Source of the DNA: Cesiribacter sp.
GTDB taxonomy: Bacteria > Bacteroidota > Bacteroidia > Cytophagales > Cyclobacteriaceae
NCBI GenBank assembly: GCA_030147305.1
Contig: JASLAE010000276.1
Span: 1 to 7,050 of the forward strand
DNA length: 7,050 nucleotides
Direction of reading: 5' to 3'
The notes beneath the pieces were generated by a model. It did not search any database and was not told the origin of the DNA. It was given only the letters and a program-made list of their open reading frames with translations. A program made the translations under genes and the position numbers. Shown piece after piece: positions 1 to 6,352 of the stretch. Every line of letters begins with the position of its first letter. Positions within the stretch are counted from its first letter, which is position 1.

Positions 1-16
1 GCAGTTGCCAGGAATG

Positions 17-37
17 GTAACAGTATTTACCTGTTAC
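17..37. repeat. 7-bp inverted repeat upstream of the TonB receptor gene
   Basis: GTAACAG (17-23) and CTGTTAC (31-37) are perfect inverted arms around a 7-nt spacer, and a G-T pair (16/38) extends them by one. The right arm falls where the -33 element of the promoter at 60-67 would lie. It could therefore be an operator for a dimeric regulator. It could also be a weak terminator of a gene lying left of the window, since AT-rich sequence follows, but there is no run of T. Confidence 0.45.
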
Positions 38-59
38 TTAATAATAGAAATTAAATGTT

Positions 60-67
60 TAGCTTTG
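60..67 (+). promoter_or_regulatory. Bacteroidota -7 promoter element (TAGCTTTG)
   Basis: TAGCTTTG matches all fixed positions of the TAnnTTTG -7 element used by the primary sigma factor of Bacteroidota. No good TTG-type -33 element is seen at the expected spacing; the nearest is a weak TGTTA at 32-36. Transcription would start about 7 nt downstream of the element, leaving a leader of only about 10-15 nt before the ATG at 87. The leader is A-rich with no Shine-Dalgarno sequence, which is normal for this phylum. Confidence 0.55.
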
Positions 68-86
68 TATAAAATATAATGAACAG

Positions 87-2477
87 ATGAAGGTCGTGCT
101 TTTGGTGCTGAATATCTTACTGATACCCCTGTGCCTCCTTGCTCAACAGGGCATCATACGGGGCAGGGTGCTTGACAAAGCCAGTAATGAGCCAATACCT
201 TTTGCCACAGTCGTGATCAGCGGCACCAGCACAGGAACCACTACCGGCGATGCCGGCCGCTTTGAGCTTACAGCCCTGCAACCTGGCCGCTATAACCTGG
301 AGTTTCGAAGCCTGGGCTATAAAACCGAACGGGTGTATGAGGTAGCTGTTACCAATGCTAGGCCCGCCGAGGTAAATGTAAGACTTGCAGAAGATGCCGA
401 GCGTCTGCAGGAGGTAGAAGTAGTAGCCACGCCCTTTAGTAAAACCGATGAAAGCCCGGTTTCCCTGCGCAGCATTGGTGCCGATGAGATCCGCCGGAGT
501 CCGGGCGGGAACCGTGATATCAGTAAAGTCATACGTTCACTGCCCGGTGCTGCCACAGCTCCCTCTTTTCGCAACGATATTATCATTCGGGGTGGTGCAC
601 CCAGTGAAAACAAATATTACCTCGATGGGGTGGAGGTGCCCAACATCAACCACTTTCAGACCCAGGGCAGCAGCGGGGGTCCGGTAGGCCTTATCAATGT
701 TGACTTTATCAAAGAAGTAGATTTTTATTCGGGTGCTTTCCCAGCCAATCGTGGCGGTGCCCTCTCTTCCATTTTTGAATTTCGGCAGCGTGAGGGGCGA
801 AGCGACAAATGGGTTTTTAATGGCATTGTAGGTGCTACCGATTTTGGCCTCACTGCCGAAGGTCCGGTGGGAGATAGTGCTTCGATCATCTTTTCTGTGC
901 GCCGCAGCTATTTGCAGCTCCTCTTCAAGGCACTTGAATTGCCTTTTCTGCCCGTATACAACGATTATCAGCTAAAGTACCAGTGGCAGCCCAATCGTAA
1001 AAACCGCTTTACCCTTATTAGCCTGGGCGCACTTGATGATTTTGAGCTCAACCTGGAGGCAAATGAAACAGAGGAGCAACGCTATACCCTCAATACGCTA
1101 CCGGTCTCTAATCAATGGAACTACACGATCGGGGGTAAGTGGGAGAACTTCCGCAGCGATGGTTTTTATACTGTAGTGCTAAGCCGAAACATGCTGGACA
1201 ACCGGGCCATCAAATGGGCTAACAATGATACCAGCCAACCCCAGAACCTGCTGCTCGATTATCATTCGCAGGAAATAGAAAATAAGCTGCGGCTGGAAGA
1301 TTACCGCCAGCTGGGCCGCAGCACCCGCCTGACCTATGGTGTAAATTACGAATATGCCAAGTACTATGCCGACGACTTCTTTAAAACCGTTGCCCAGGGC
1401 CAGCCTTTAACCAAAGACTTCACCTCCAGCCTTAGTATGAACAAATGGGGGCTGTTTGGGCAGGCCAGCCAGGACTTTATAGACGGGCAGCTTATACTCT
1501 CCGCGGGTTTCCGCATGGATGCCACTGATTACTCTTCCCAAATGAACAAGCTCTGGGATCAGTTCTCTCCGCGCTTTTCGGCTGCCTACTATTTTTTACC
1601 CAAATGGAGCCTTAATTTTAACATGGGCCGTTACTACCAGCTGCCCAGCTATGTAGTCATGGGCTACAGAAGTTCCTCGGAAGGAGCACTGATTAATAAA
1701 CAAAATGGTTTGCAGTACCTGCAGGCCGATCACCTGGTAACAGGCATAGAGTGGGCGCCGACCAACTTTCTGCGGCTTACGCTGGAAGGTTTCTATAAGT
1801 GGTATGATAAATACCCTTATCTGCTGGACCTGGGTGTATCCCTGGCCAACCTGGGTGCCGATTTTGGAGTTGTGGGGCAAAGCCCGGTGGTCTCCGCCTC
1901 TAAGGGCAGAGCTTATGGGCTGGAGTTCCTGGTACAGCAAAAGCTGGCCAGCACCTTTTACGGCACACTGGCCTATACCCTGGTACGCAGCGAATTTACA
2001 GGGCTCGACGATCGCTACACCCCATCTGCCTGGGATTATCGCCATGTGGTGAGTTTAACAGGAGGCAAACGCTTTAAACGTAACTGGGAGCTGGGTACCC
2101 GTTTCCTGCTGAGCGGCGGGCCACCTTATACACCCTATGATCTGGCTGCCTCGCTTGAGCAGGAGAACTGGAACCGTACAGGGCAGGGCATTGTAGATTA
2201 CAGCCGTCTGAACCAGGAGCGCCTGTCGGCTTTTCATCAGCTCGATGTGCGCCTCGACAAAAAGTATTTTTTTCCCCGCTGGAGCTTAAACCTCTACTTC
2301 GACATCCAGAATGTGTATGGGTTTGAAGTGGAATTTCAGGAGAATATTGATGTAGTGCGCGATGCTGCAGGTCAGCCAGTTCAGGATCCTGAAAATCCCG
2401 GCCGGTATCAGGGCAGGCTGCTACGCAACGTTAGCGGTACTACCCTGCCTACACTGGGTATCATCATAGAACTCTAG
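87..2477 (+). CDS. TonB-dependent outer-membrane receptor with carboxypeptidase-regulatory-like N-terminal domain
   Basis: This 796-residue outer-membrane transporter should import an unidentified ligand using energy passed from TonB-ExbB-ExbD. Residues 1-19 form a signal peptide, with probable cleavage after LLA19 before QQ. Residues 22-100 are a carboxypeptidase-regulatory-like beta-sandwich (GRVLDKASNEPIPFATV, then GDAGRF, then SLGY). A TonB-box-like LQEVEVVA lies at 107-114. The plug domain spans about 118-232, with IIIRGG at 165-170 and YLDGVEVPN at 178-186. The rest is a beta-barrel with NVYG-type late strands, ending in GIIIEL. The last residue is Leu, whereas many barrels end in Phe. 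No SusD-like lipoprotein gene follows, so it is not a standard SusCD glycan pair. Siderophore, cobalamin, peptide or metal uptake are all possible and the sequence does not decide between them. Only this ATG places the signal peptide correctly. The stop overlaps that of the convergent sigma gene. Confidence 0.97.
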   Translation: MKVVLLVLNILLIPLCLLAQQGIIRGRVLDKASNEPIPFATVVISGTSTGTTTGDAGRFELTALQPGRYNLEFRSLGYKTERVYEVAVTNARPAEVNVRLAEDAERLQEVEVVATPFSKTDESPVSLRSIGADEIRRSPGGNRDISKVIRSLPGAATAPSFRNDIIIRGGAPSENKYYLDGVEVPNINHFQTQGSSGGPVGLINVDFIKEVDFYSGAFPANRGGALSSIFEFRQREGRSDKWVFNGIVGATDFGLTAEGPVGDSASIIFSVRRSYLQLLFKALELPFLPVYNDYQLKYQWQPNRKNRFTLISLGALDDFELNLEANETEEQRYTLNTLPVSNQWNYTIGGKWENFRSDGFYTVVLSRNMLDNRAIKWANNDTSQPQNLLLDYHSQEIENKLRLEDYRQLGRSTRLTYGVNYEYAKYYADDFFKTVAQGQPLTKDFTSSLSMNKWGLFGQASQDFIDGQLILSAGFRMDATDYSSQMNKLWDQFSPRFSAAYYFLPKWSLNFNMGRYYQLPSYVVMGYRSSSEGALINKQNGLQYLQADHLVTGIEWAPTNFLRLTLEGFYKWYDKYPYLLDLGVSLANLGADFGVVGQSPVVSASKGRAYGLEFLVQQKLASTFYGTLAYTLVRSEFTGLDDRYTPSAWDYRHVVSLTGGKRFKRNWELGTRFLLSGGPPYTPYDLAASLEQENWNRTGQGIVDYSRLNQERLSAFHQLDVRLDKKYFFPRWSLNLYFDIQNVYGFEVEFQENIDVVRDAAGQPVQDPENPGRYQGRLLRNVSGTTLPTLGIIIEL
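2474..2477. other. Shared palindromic stop CTAG of two convergent genes
   Basis: CTAG supplies TAG to the receptor gene (2475-2477, plus) and TAG to the sigma gene (2474-2476, minus), so the coding regions overlap by 4 bp. This leaves no space for a terminator between them. Transcripts from both sides must run into the opposite gene unless termination is factor-dependent or lies inside coding sequence. Confidence 0.95.
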
Positions 2478-3748
2478 GAATTTTCCGGCCAGGCAGGTGG
2501 CCTGCTGCAGAGGGCTAATTTTTGTTGGTAGTAGTTTTTCTCCAGCTGATTTTGGCTGAGTGTAAAGGCCAGTGTAAAATGTGCCTTTGCCTGCGCAAGC
2601 ACTCCCTTAAGCAGGAACATTCTGCCGAGGAATGCATGGTAAAGATGCTGGTCTTCCAATAATTCCTGATAAGGAGCATCTGCCAGGTAAGCAAAGGCAG
2701 CCTCAGCATTTTCTGTAAAATAAAGGGCAATGGCTTTATTCAGTACCACAAAAGGATTAGGCGCCAAAATGAGTAGCTGGTCGTAGAAATGGGAGATCTT
2801 CTGCCAGTCTGTTTCCTGAAAGGAAGGCGCCGTGCTGTGCAGCGAAGCAATCAGTGCTTCGAGCGGATAACGGCCCAGCGGCTGTCTGAAATCCAGCGCT
2901 TTGTTGAGGTGGTGAATACCAAGCCGGATCATTTCCGGATGCCACAGTGCACGGTTCTGGTGCTCCAGTTCAACCAGAGCCCCGGCTGCGTCGGTACGGG
3001 CATTTACACGCGATAGGTGAAACAGCATAAGGGCATACAGCGCGTGCGTATCTGCAGTGCAGATTGGTGGCTGTTTCAGCATTAGCTGCAGGAGTCGCAG
3101 GGCTTCCAGGCAGCAGTCGTCGTTAAGCAACTGAGGCCCCTGGTAGGCCAGATAACCTTCATTAAAAAGCAGGTAAATTACACGATGTACATTGGTCACT
3201 CTGTCTGAAAGCCGGAGCAGCTGCGGTGTATGCAGGGGTAGCTGCTCTTCCCGAATAATCTGCAGGGTGCGGTAATGCAGCTTACGCACTGCTTCCGGTT
3301 TCATGGCCAGGTTGTGGGCCACTTTTTCAGTTGAGAAGCCACAAAGGCTTTTCAGGATCAGGATCAGCTGTGCTTTTTCAGAAAATCGTGGATGGCAGCA
3401 GGCAAAGATCATCCTGAGCTCGTTATCCTCAATTTCACTCTCGGAGAAAGCCTGGCTAAGCTGATAACTCACTACCTGTGGTGTGGCATACAGACTGGTC
3501 TGGTAGCTTCGCTGGCGTTTTAGAAAATTAAGCGCCTTGTTTTTGCATACTTTGTAAAGCCACTTTTCCGGGTTGTCGGGAATGCCCTGGCTGCGCCAGT
3601 CTTTTAAAGCGGCAGCAAAGGTATCCTGCACCAGGTCTTCTGCTTCGGCCAGGGAAGCAAACCCAAAATAGGCAGTAAGGGCCACCACCATTTTGCGGTG
3701 CAGGCTGGGGTAGAGCCGGGAGAGAAGTGCTTCGGGTGCTGCCTGCAT
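2474..3748 (-). CDS. ECF42-type RNA polymerase sigma factor with C-terminal TPR-like extension
   Basis: This 424-residue protein is an alternative sigma factor that would direct RNA polymerase to a small regulon. Region sigma2 covers about residues 8-80 (AEDLVQDTFAAALKDW at 36-51, PEKWLYKVCKNKALNFLKR at 60-78). Region sigma4 covers about 110-168 and opens with ELRMIFACCHPRFS (110-123), a hallmark of this group, followed by the helix-turn-helix around GFSTEKVAHNLAMKPEAV. The remaining 250 residues are a helical extension with the family motifs YLLFNEGYLAY and PNPFVVLNKAIALYF, ending in TPR-like repeats. Ordinary ECF sigmas are about 200 residues, so the extension roughly doubles the length. 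Family work shows the extension is needed for activity, and the group lacks a linked anti-sigma factor. None is visible here. It is the second gene of an operon, 51 nt after the YciI-family gene, as usual for ECF42-DGPF loci. The start agrees with family N-termini; no Shine-Dalgarno is present and a strong hairpin lies just upstream. Confidence 0.96.
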   Translation of the reverse strand: MQAAPEALLSRLYPSLHRKMVVALTAYFGFASLAEAEDLVQDTFAAALKDWRSQGIPDNPEKWLYKVCKNKALNFLKRQRSYQTSLYATPQVVSYQLSQAFSESEIEDNELRMIFACCHPRFSEKAQLILILKSLCGFSTEKVAHNLAMKPEAVRKLHYRTLQIIREEQLPLHTPQLLRLSDRVTNVHRVIYLLFNEGYLAYQGPQLLNDDCCLEALRLLQLMLKQPPICTADTHALYALMLFHLSRVNARTDAAGALVELEHQNRALWHPEMIRLGIHHLNKALDFRQPLGRYPLEALIASLHSTAPSFQETDWQKISHFYDQLLILAPNPFVVLNKAIALYFTENAEAAFAYLADAPYQELLEDQHLYHAFLGRMFLLKGVLAQAKAHFTLAFTLSQNQLEKNYYQQKLALCSRPPAWPENS

Positions 3749-3757
3749 AGGAAAATA

Positions 3758-3792
3758 CTACAGCCGGTACATTACAATAATACCGGCTGTAG
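3758..3792 (-). promoter_or_regulatory. Perfect 12-bp inverted repeat between yciI-family gene and sigma gene
   Basis: CTACAGCCGGTA (3758-3769) and TACCGGCTGTAG (3781-3792) are exact inverted copies around an 11-nt spacer. In the minus-strand transcript they form a strong hairpin that begins 7 nt after the YciI stop and ends 9 nt before the sigma ATG, followed by TATTTTCC. It could be a leaky intercistronic terminator that lowers sigma output relative to its partner, an RNA-stability element, or a structure restricting ribosome access to the sigma start. A DNA operator is a further option. Confidence 0.85.
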
Positions 3793-3799
3793 CCTGATA

Positions 3800-4138
3800 T
3801 TAGAATTTCAGGACAGGTCGTAGCTCCAGTGTGCCACCTGTGCGGAAGACGGGACATGTTTTGGCAAGTGCCAGTGCCTCTTCATCACTGCCGGCTTTTA
3901 TAATAAAAAAGCCGCTGATGGCTTCTTTACTTTCAATAAAGGGGCCATTGGTGATCACCTCATCTTTCTTAAGCTGCCAGCCCCGGCCTTCAAGGGGTTC
4001 GCCGGAAACAAAATGACCTTTTTTAGATAGTTCTTCTACCCATTCGGTGTATTGCTTAATGTCTGCCTGTAGCTGTTCTTCGCTCATTTGGCTGGCAGAC
4101 TGCAGGTCTTCTTTTAACAGGATCATAAACTGGTGCAT
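3800..4138 (-). CDS. YciI/DGPF-family protein, partner of the ECF42 sigma factor
   Basis: This 112-residue cytosolic protein has the YCII-related ferredoxin-like fold. The N-terminal strand is QFMILLK (3-9), followed by a helical stretch (QLQADIKQYTEWVEEL, 22-37) and GHFVSGEPL (41-49). The family signature is at 64-78 as NGPFIESKEAISGFF, where Asn64 replaces the first Asp of the usual DGPF. The C-terminus is ELRPV. Biochemical function is unknown for DGPF proteins; YCII-like relatives include dehalogenase-type lyases, but no specific reaction can be assigned. The gene is the first of a two-gene operon with the sigma factor, and in studied ECF42 systems DGPF genes are direct targets of the sigma factor. 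An in-frame TAA lies about 8 codons upstream of the chosen ATG, and no Shine-Dalgarno is seen. Length is normal for the family. Confidence 0.94.
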   Translation of the reverse strand: MHQFMILLKEDLQSASQMSEEQLQADIKQYTEWVEELSKKGHFVSGEPLEGRGWQLKKDEVITNGPFIESKEAISGFFIIKAGSDEEALALAKTCPVFRTGGTLELRPVLKF

Positions 4139-4300
4139 GCTGAAAACTAATTAATTATGCTGATAAATGGTAATAAACTGTGGTTTTGATAAGCAGAGTT
4201 TTATGGCTGCTTTTGGTCACGACAGCAACGTAATCCTTCTACTTTCATGTTTTCTTTTCTACTAGACAAACAGACCTGCCGGAATGGGACATCCTGCACT

Positions 4301-4330
4301 AAAAAAAAGCCACCAATCTAAATTGGCGGC
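4301..4330 (-). terminator. Rho-independent terminator of the DUF5996 gene
   Basis: Read on the minus strand, GCCGCCAAT and ATTGGTGGC form a 9-bp stem (one G-U pair) with a 4-nt TTAG loop, directly followed by eight T. It lies about 49 nt after the stop of the gene at 4379-5311 and about 160 nt before the YciI start, so it separates that gene from the sigma operon. Confidence 0.9.
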
Positions 4331-4378
4331 TGTAAAGTATTAACTGGCTTTGGCCGTTAAGGGGCGTCGCATGTAAAT

Positions 4379-5311
4379 TTAGTTTACCAGTTCCTGCCTG
4401 TATTCCACGGCCAGTTCGTGCATTTCCCAGCCCGCCCGCCTGGCGCCCGCCTGGTAGCTGCTTTCCAGGAAGGCCAGTAAGGCTCCTTCCGGATCTGAAT
4501 TGGCCCGCAGGTCGTCGTACATCAGCAGGGCCATAGGGCTGCCGTTGCTTTGCACCCACTGCGCTGCATGAGGCTGCAGGGGTTCTTTGTCGATGCCTGC
4601 CGGCGACGGATAGGTGTAGGAGTAAAAGGCGGCGCCGCGTACGTTTTCATCACCAGCCCAGAAGCCAAAGCTGATGAGCTCATGCGAGTAGGCTTCTTTA
4701 TCGGATTGACGTGCGGTGGCTGGCATGGGTGGCCCTTTGCGCCCAGAAAAACGGGTAATGACCAGGTCCATATGGTGCCAGAAGAGCTGTACCGGACAGG
4801 TTTTGCCGCAGTACCGGCCACAAAATTCTTCGAAGACGCCGCTGGTCCACAGTAAAATTTTCCAGAAGCGTTCAACGTGGTCCCGGTTATAGGAATTATG
4901 CTCGCTGATGTTGGCAAAGGGTTTGTCCACACCGGGCACATCAAAAGGTTTGGCAAGAATGCGCACGGGTATGTCCAGCAGGTTGAGCTTTTCAAAAAGC
5001 TGATAGTAGAATTCGGCAACCGATAAGCCATGCTTCAATGGAAATTCTTCATATTCTCCTTCGCTGGTTTGTATTTCCAGCCGGTGCTCAATAAAGTTGA
5101 ACAGGATTTCGAAAGTTCTGTCACCACACGGAATCTGTTGTGAGCTGATGCCGCGGGCAACAGGGTAAAAGGTGATATGCCACCAGTGGTTTCGCTTGGG
5201 GTTCAGTTTCAGCTGTATCTTGCCCACAATCTGCAGGTAGAGGTGCAGTGTTGTTTTGGTGGCCTCCCATTCGGCCAGGGGCAGGGGCGGAAGTAAAGTA
5301 GATGAGAACAT
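4379..5311 (-). CDS. DUF5996 family protein
   Basis: This 310-residue protein of unknown function is recognised by the DUF5996 hallmarks: NHWWHITFYPVARGIS at 41-56, a strand HRLEI with TSEGEYEEFPL at 76-92, FWHHMDLVITRFSGRKGPP at 177-195, and SHELISFGFWAGD at 209-221 followed by AFYSYTYPSPAGI. There is no signal peptide or membrane segment, so it is probably cytosolic, and its length is normal for the family. The conserved Trp, His, Asp and Arg residues suggest an enzyme, but no reaction is known to me. An unusual Cys164-X3-Cys168-X3-Cys172 followed by His179-His180 lies just before the DLVITRFSGR motif. The gene stands alone, with a terminator after it and a long gap before it. The start is supported by AAGGA 8 nt upstream; an ATG 5 nt earlier is out of frame. 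Confidence 0.92.
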   Translation of the reverse strand: MFSSTLLPPLPLAEWEATKTTLHLYLQIVGKIQLKLNPKRNHWWHITFYPVARGISSQQIPCGDRTFEILFNFIEHRLEIQTSEGEYEEFPLKHGLSVAEFYYQLFEKLNLLDIPVRILAKPFDVPGVDKPFANISEHNSYNRDHVERFWKILLWTSGVFEEFCGRYCGKTCPVQLFWHHMDLVITRFSGRKGPPMPATARQSDKEAYSHELISFGFWAGDENVRGAAFYSYTYPSPAGIDKEPLQPHAAQWVQSNGSPMALLMYDDLRANSDPEGALLAFLESSYQAGARRAGWEMHELAVEYRQELVN

Positions 5312-5743
5312 AGCATAGATCCTTAAAGAAGCTTGATGGTGAAAGTTGGCGAGGTAGAGGAGAGGCTGTTCTGTTATCTTATAACTGGTTTTGGGTAAAT
5401 GTGTTGGCGGTGAGGTGGTTAATTAGGGTTTAAGCATGGAAACGGAGTAGAAAATGCATGTATAAACTTTTAGTAGAATGCCATGCTAAGCTGGCCATTA
5501 TGGGGCATGAGTAAGAAGTTTTAGCTATACAGCACAGGAGCCTAGGACATTCCTCGTCAATGGGGATGCCAGGAAAACAAACCGAAGCGGAACGCCTGCC
5601 GAAGTGGTAATTTACTGCTTGTTACAATAAACAGACTGCTCCACGCTGCTCGCCATAACGGATCAAATGTAACAATGGGCCGAAACGACAGGCTGTTAGT
5701 CTGGGTCCGAATTGGCATACTGCGCTACCAATCACTTGATTGG
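5312..5743. other. 432-nt gap without a recognisable gene
   Basis: No reading frame here resembles a known protein. It should hold the leader and promoter of the DUF5996 gene, but no TAnnTTTG element is found in either orientation. Several imperfect inverted repeats are present. The best is at 5541-5573, where CCT, GG and CATTCC can pair with GGGATG, CC and AGG across two bulged A residues. A weaker one pairs 5428-5438 with 5457-5467. A 60-codon plus-strand frame starting at 5675 runs antisense into the VOC gene and looks spurious. The region may be a decayed gene or may carry a small RNA; neither can be shown from sequence alone. Confidence 0.6.
5320..5324 (-). promoter_or_regulatory. Shine-Dalgarno-like site of the DUF5996 gene
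   Basis: The minus strand reads AAGGA, then 8 nt, then the ATG at 5311. This is a well-spaced Shine-Dalgarno match in a phylum that mostly does without one, and it supports this start over the overlapping out-of-frame ATG at 5316-5314. Confidence 0.5.
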
Positions 5744-5751
5744 CTATGCCA
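5713..5751 (-). repeat. Nested hairpin at the end of the VOC gene
   Basis: Outer arms TGGCATA (5713-5719) and TATGCCA (5745-5751) enclose an inner perfect hairpin of CCAATC (5728-5733) and GATTGG (5738-5743) with a 4-nt loop. In the VOC transcript the outer stem contains the end of the coding region and most of the stop codon. No T-run follows, so it is not a typical intrinsic terminator. It may protect the 3' end of the mRNA or aid factor-dependent termination. Confidence 0.55.
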
Positions 5752-6136
5752 TATAAAATTCCCAGGATATACGATCTGGATCCTTGAAGGCTACATAGCG
5801 TTTGCCCAGTGTCTCATCCATTTTAACGCCTGTATTCTCTACGCCTGCTTCGTTTAAGGCATTTGCTACTCTTTCCAGCTCAGCTTCATCTTCGCACCCC
5901 AGCGCAAGATGATCCAGCCCTACACGAAATGGATTAAAGGTTTCTCCCTTTGGCGTGCTTTCTTCAGGAGCACGCACGCCAATGGCTGTCTGGCCGGCTG
6001 CAAAAAGAAATAGGCCGGGAACCTCCAGGAGTAGCGGAAAACCAAGTGTTTCTGTATAGAAACGTTTGGAACGTGCCAGATCGGTTGAGCGAAGGGCAAT
6101 GTGGTGAACGCCGGGGGTTTTGATTTGTATGCTCAT
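5744..6136 (-). CDS. VOC-superfamily (glyoxalase/bleomycin-resistance/dioxygenase fold) protein
   Basis: This 130-residue single-domain protein is built of two beta-alpha-beta-beta-beta modules. Module 1 starts with GVHHIALRSTDLARSKRFY (9-27), then ETLGF. Module 2 starts with GLDHLALGCED (73-83) and ends with FKDPDRISWEFYM (117-129). His12, His76 and Glu126 sit at three of the four usual metal-ligand positions. The fourth, normally Glu or Gln at the end of the first module, is not obvious in TAIGVR (50-55), so the chemistry may differ from glyoxalase I or metal binding may be altered. Possible roles include a lyase, dioxygenase or ligand-binding protein, and the substrate is unknown. It is probably cytosolic and dimeric. 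It is monocistronic, and its promoter region faces that of the Nudix gene. VOC proteins are often found near DGPF/ECF42 loci, but here other genes and a terminator intervene. Confidence 0.95.
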   Translation of the reverse strand: MSIQIKTPGVHHIALRSTDLARSKRFYTETLGFPLLLEVPGLFLFAAGQTAIGVRAPEESTPKGETFNPFRVGLDHLALGCEDEAELERVANALNEAGVENTGVKMDETLGKRYVAFKDPDRISWEFYMA

Positions 6137-6205
6137 GGTTTGGATAGGTTTGTGAAATTGAAAGGCTATCTGAATATAATAATATTTTTTGTGATCAGGT
6201 ATGTA

Positions 6206-6213
6206 AAAAGATA
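6206..6213 (-). promoter_or_regulatory. Possible -7 promoter element of the VOC gene (TATCTTTT)
   Basis: The minus strand reads TATCTTTT, which fits TAnnTTTG except for the last base. A TTG lies about 22 nt upstream (minus-strand sense, near 6236-6238), close to the usual -33 spacing. The VOC start codon is about 70 nt downstream. The AT-rich setting makes chance matches likely. Confidence 0.35.
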
Positions 6214-6352
6214 GTATTCTACCGGTTGTTATTTACAATAAATAGCGTGGTAAGTAGTTTATAATCAAGTATTTGAAATGAAATTCATATTTAAAGCAAA
6301 CCAAAGCAAAAAAATATTAACTGGTAAATAAGAACCTGCGTACAGGTAAAGC

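Noticed and set aside
87..143. Lipoprotein signal in the receptor (Cys16 in the leader)
   Set aside because: The residues before Cys16 are IPL, which does not fit a lipobox; a signal peptidase I site after Ala19 fits better.
1596..2045. 149-codon minus-strand frame inside the TonB receptor gene
   Set aside because: It is antisense to a well-conserved barrel region and resembles no protein family, so it is a by-product of codon usage.
2484..2504. Possible hairpin just past the receptor stop (CAGGC/GCCTG)
   Set aside because: The stem is only 5 bp with no adjacent T-run and lies within the conserved sigma coding sequence, so it is not supportable as a terminator.
3528..3857. 109-codon minus-strand frame across the YciI-sigma junction
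   Set aside because: It overlaps the true sigma and YciI frames, runs through the intercistronic hairpin and has no family resemblance.
4148..4157. TAATTAATTA palindrome before the YciI start
   Set aside because: It is a short AT-only palindrome in AT-rich sequence, easily due to chance, and has no recognisable operator features.
4522..5031. 169-codon minus-strand frame within the DUF5996 gene
   Set aside because: It overlaps the DUF5996 gene in another frame, and that gene's frame contains all the recognisable family motifs.
5675..5857. 60-codon plus-strand frame at the end of the VOC gene
   Set aside because: Half of it is antisense to the VOC coding region and it has no recognisable motif or good start context.
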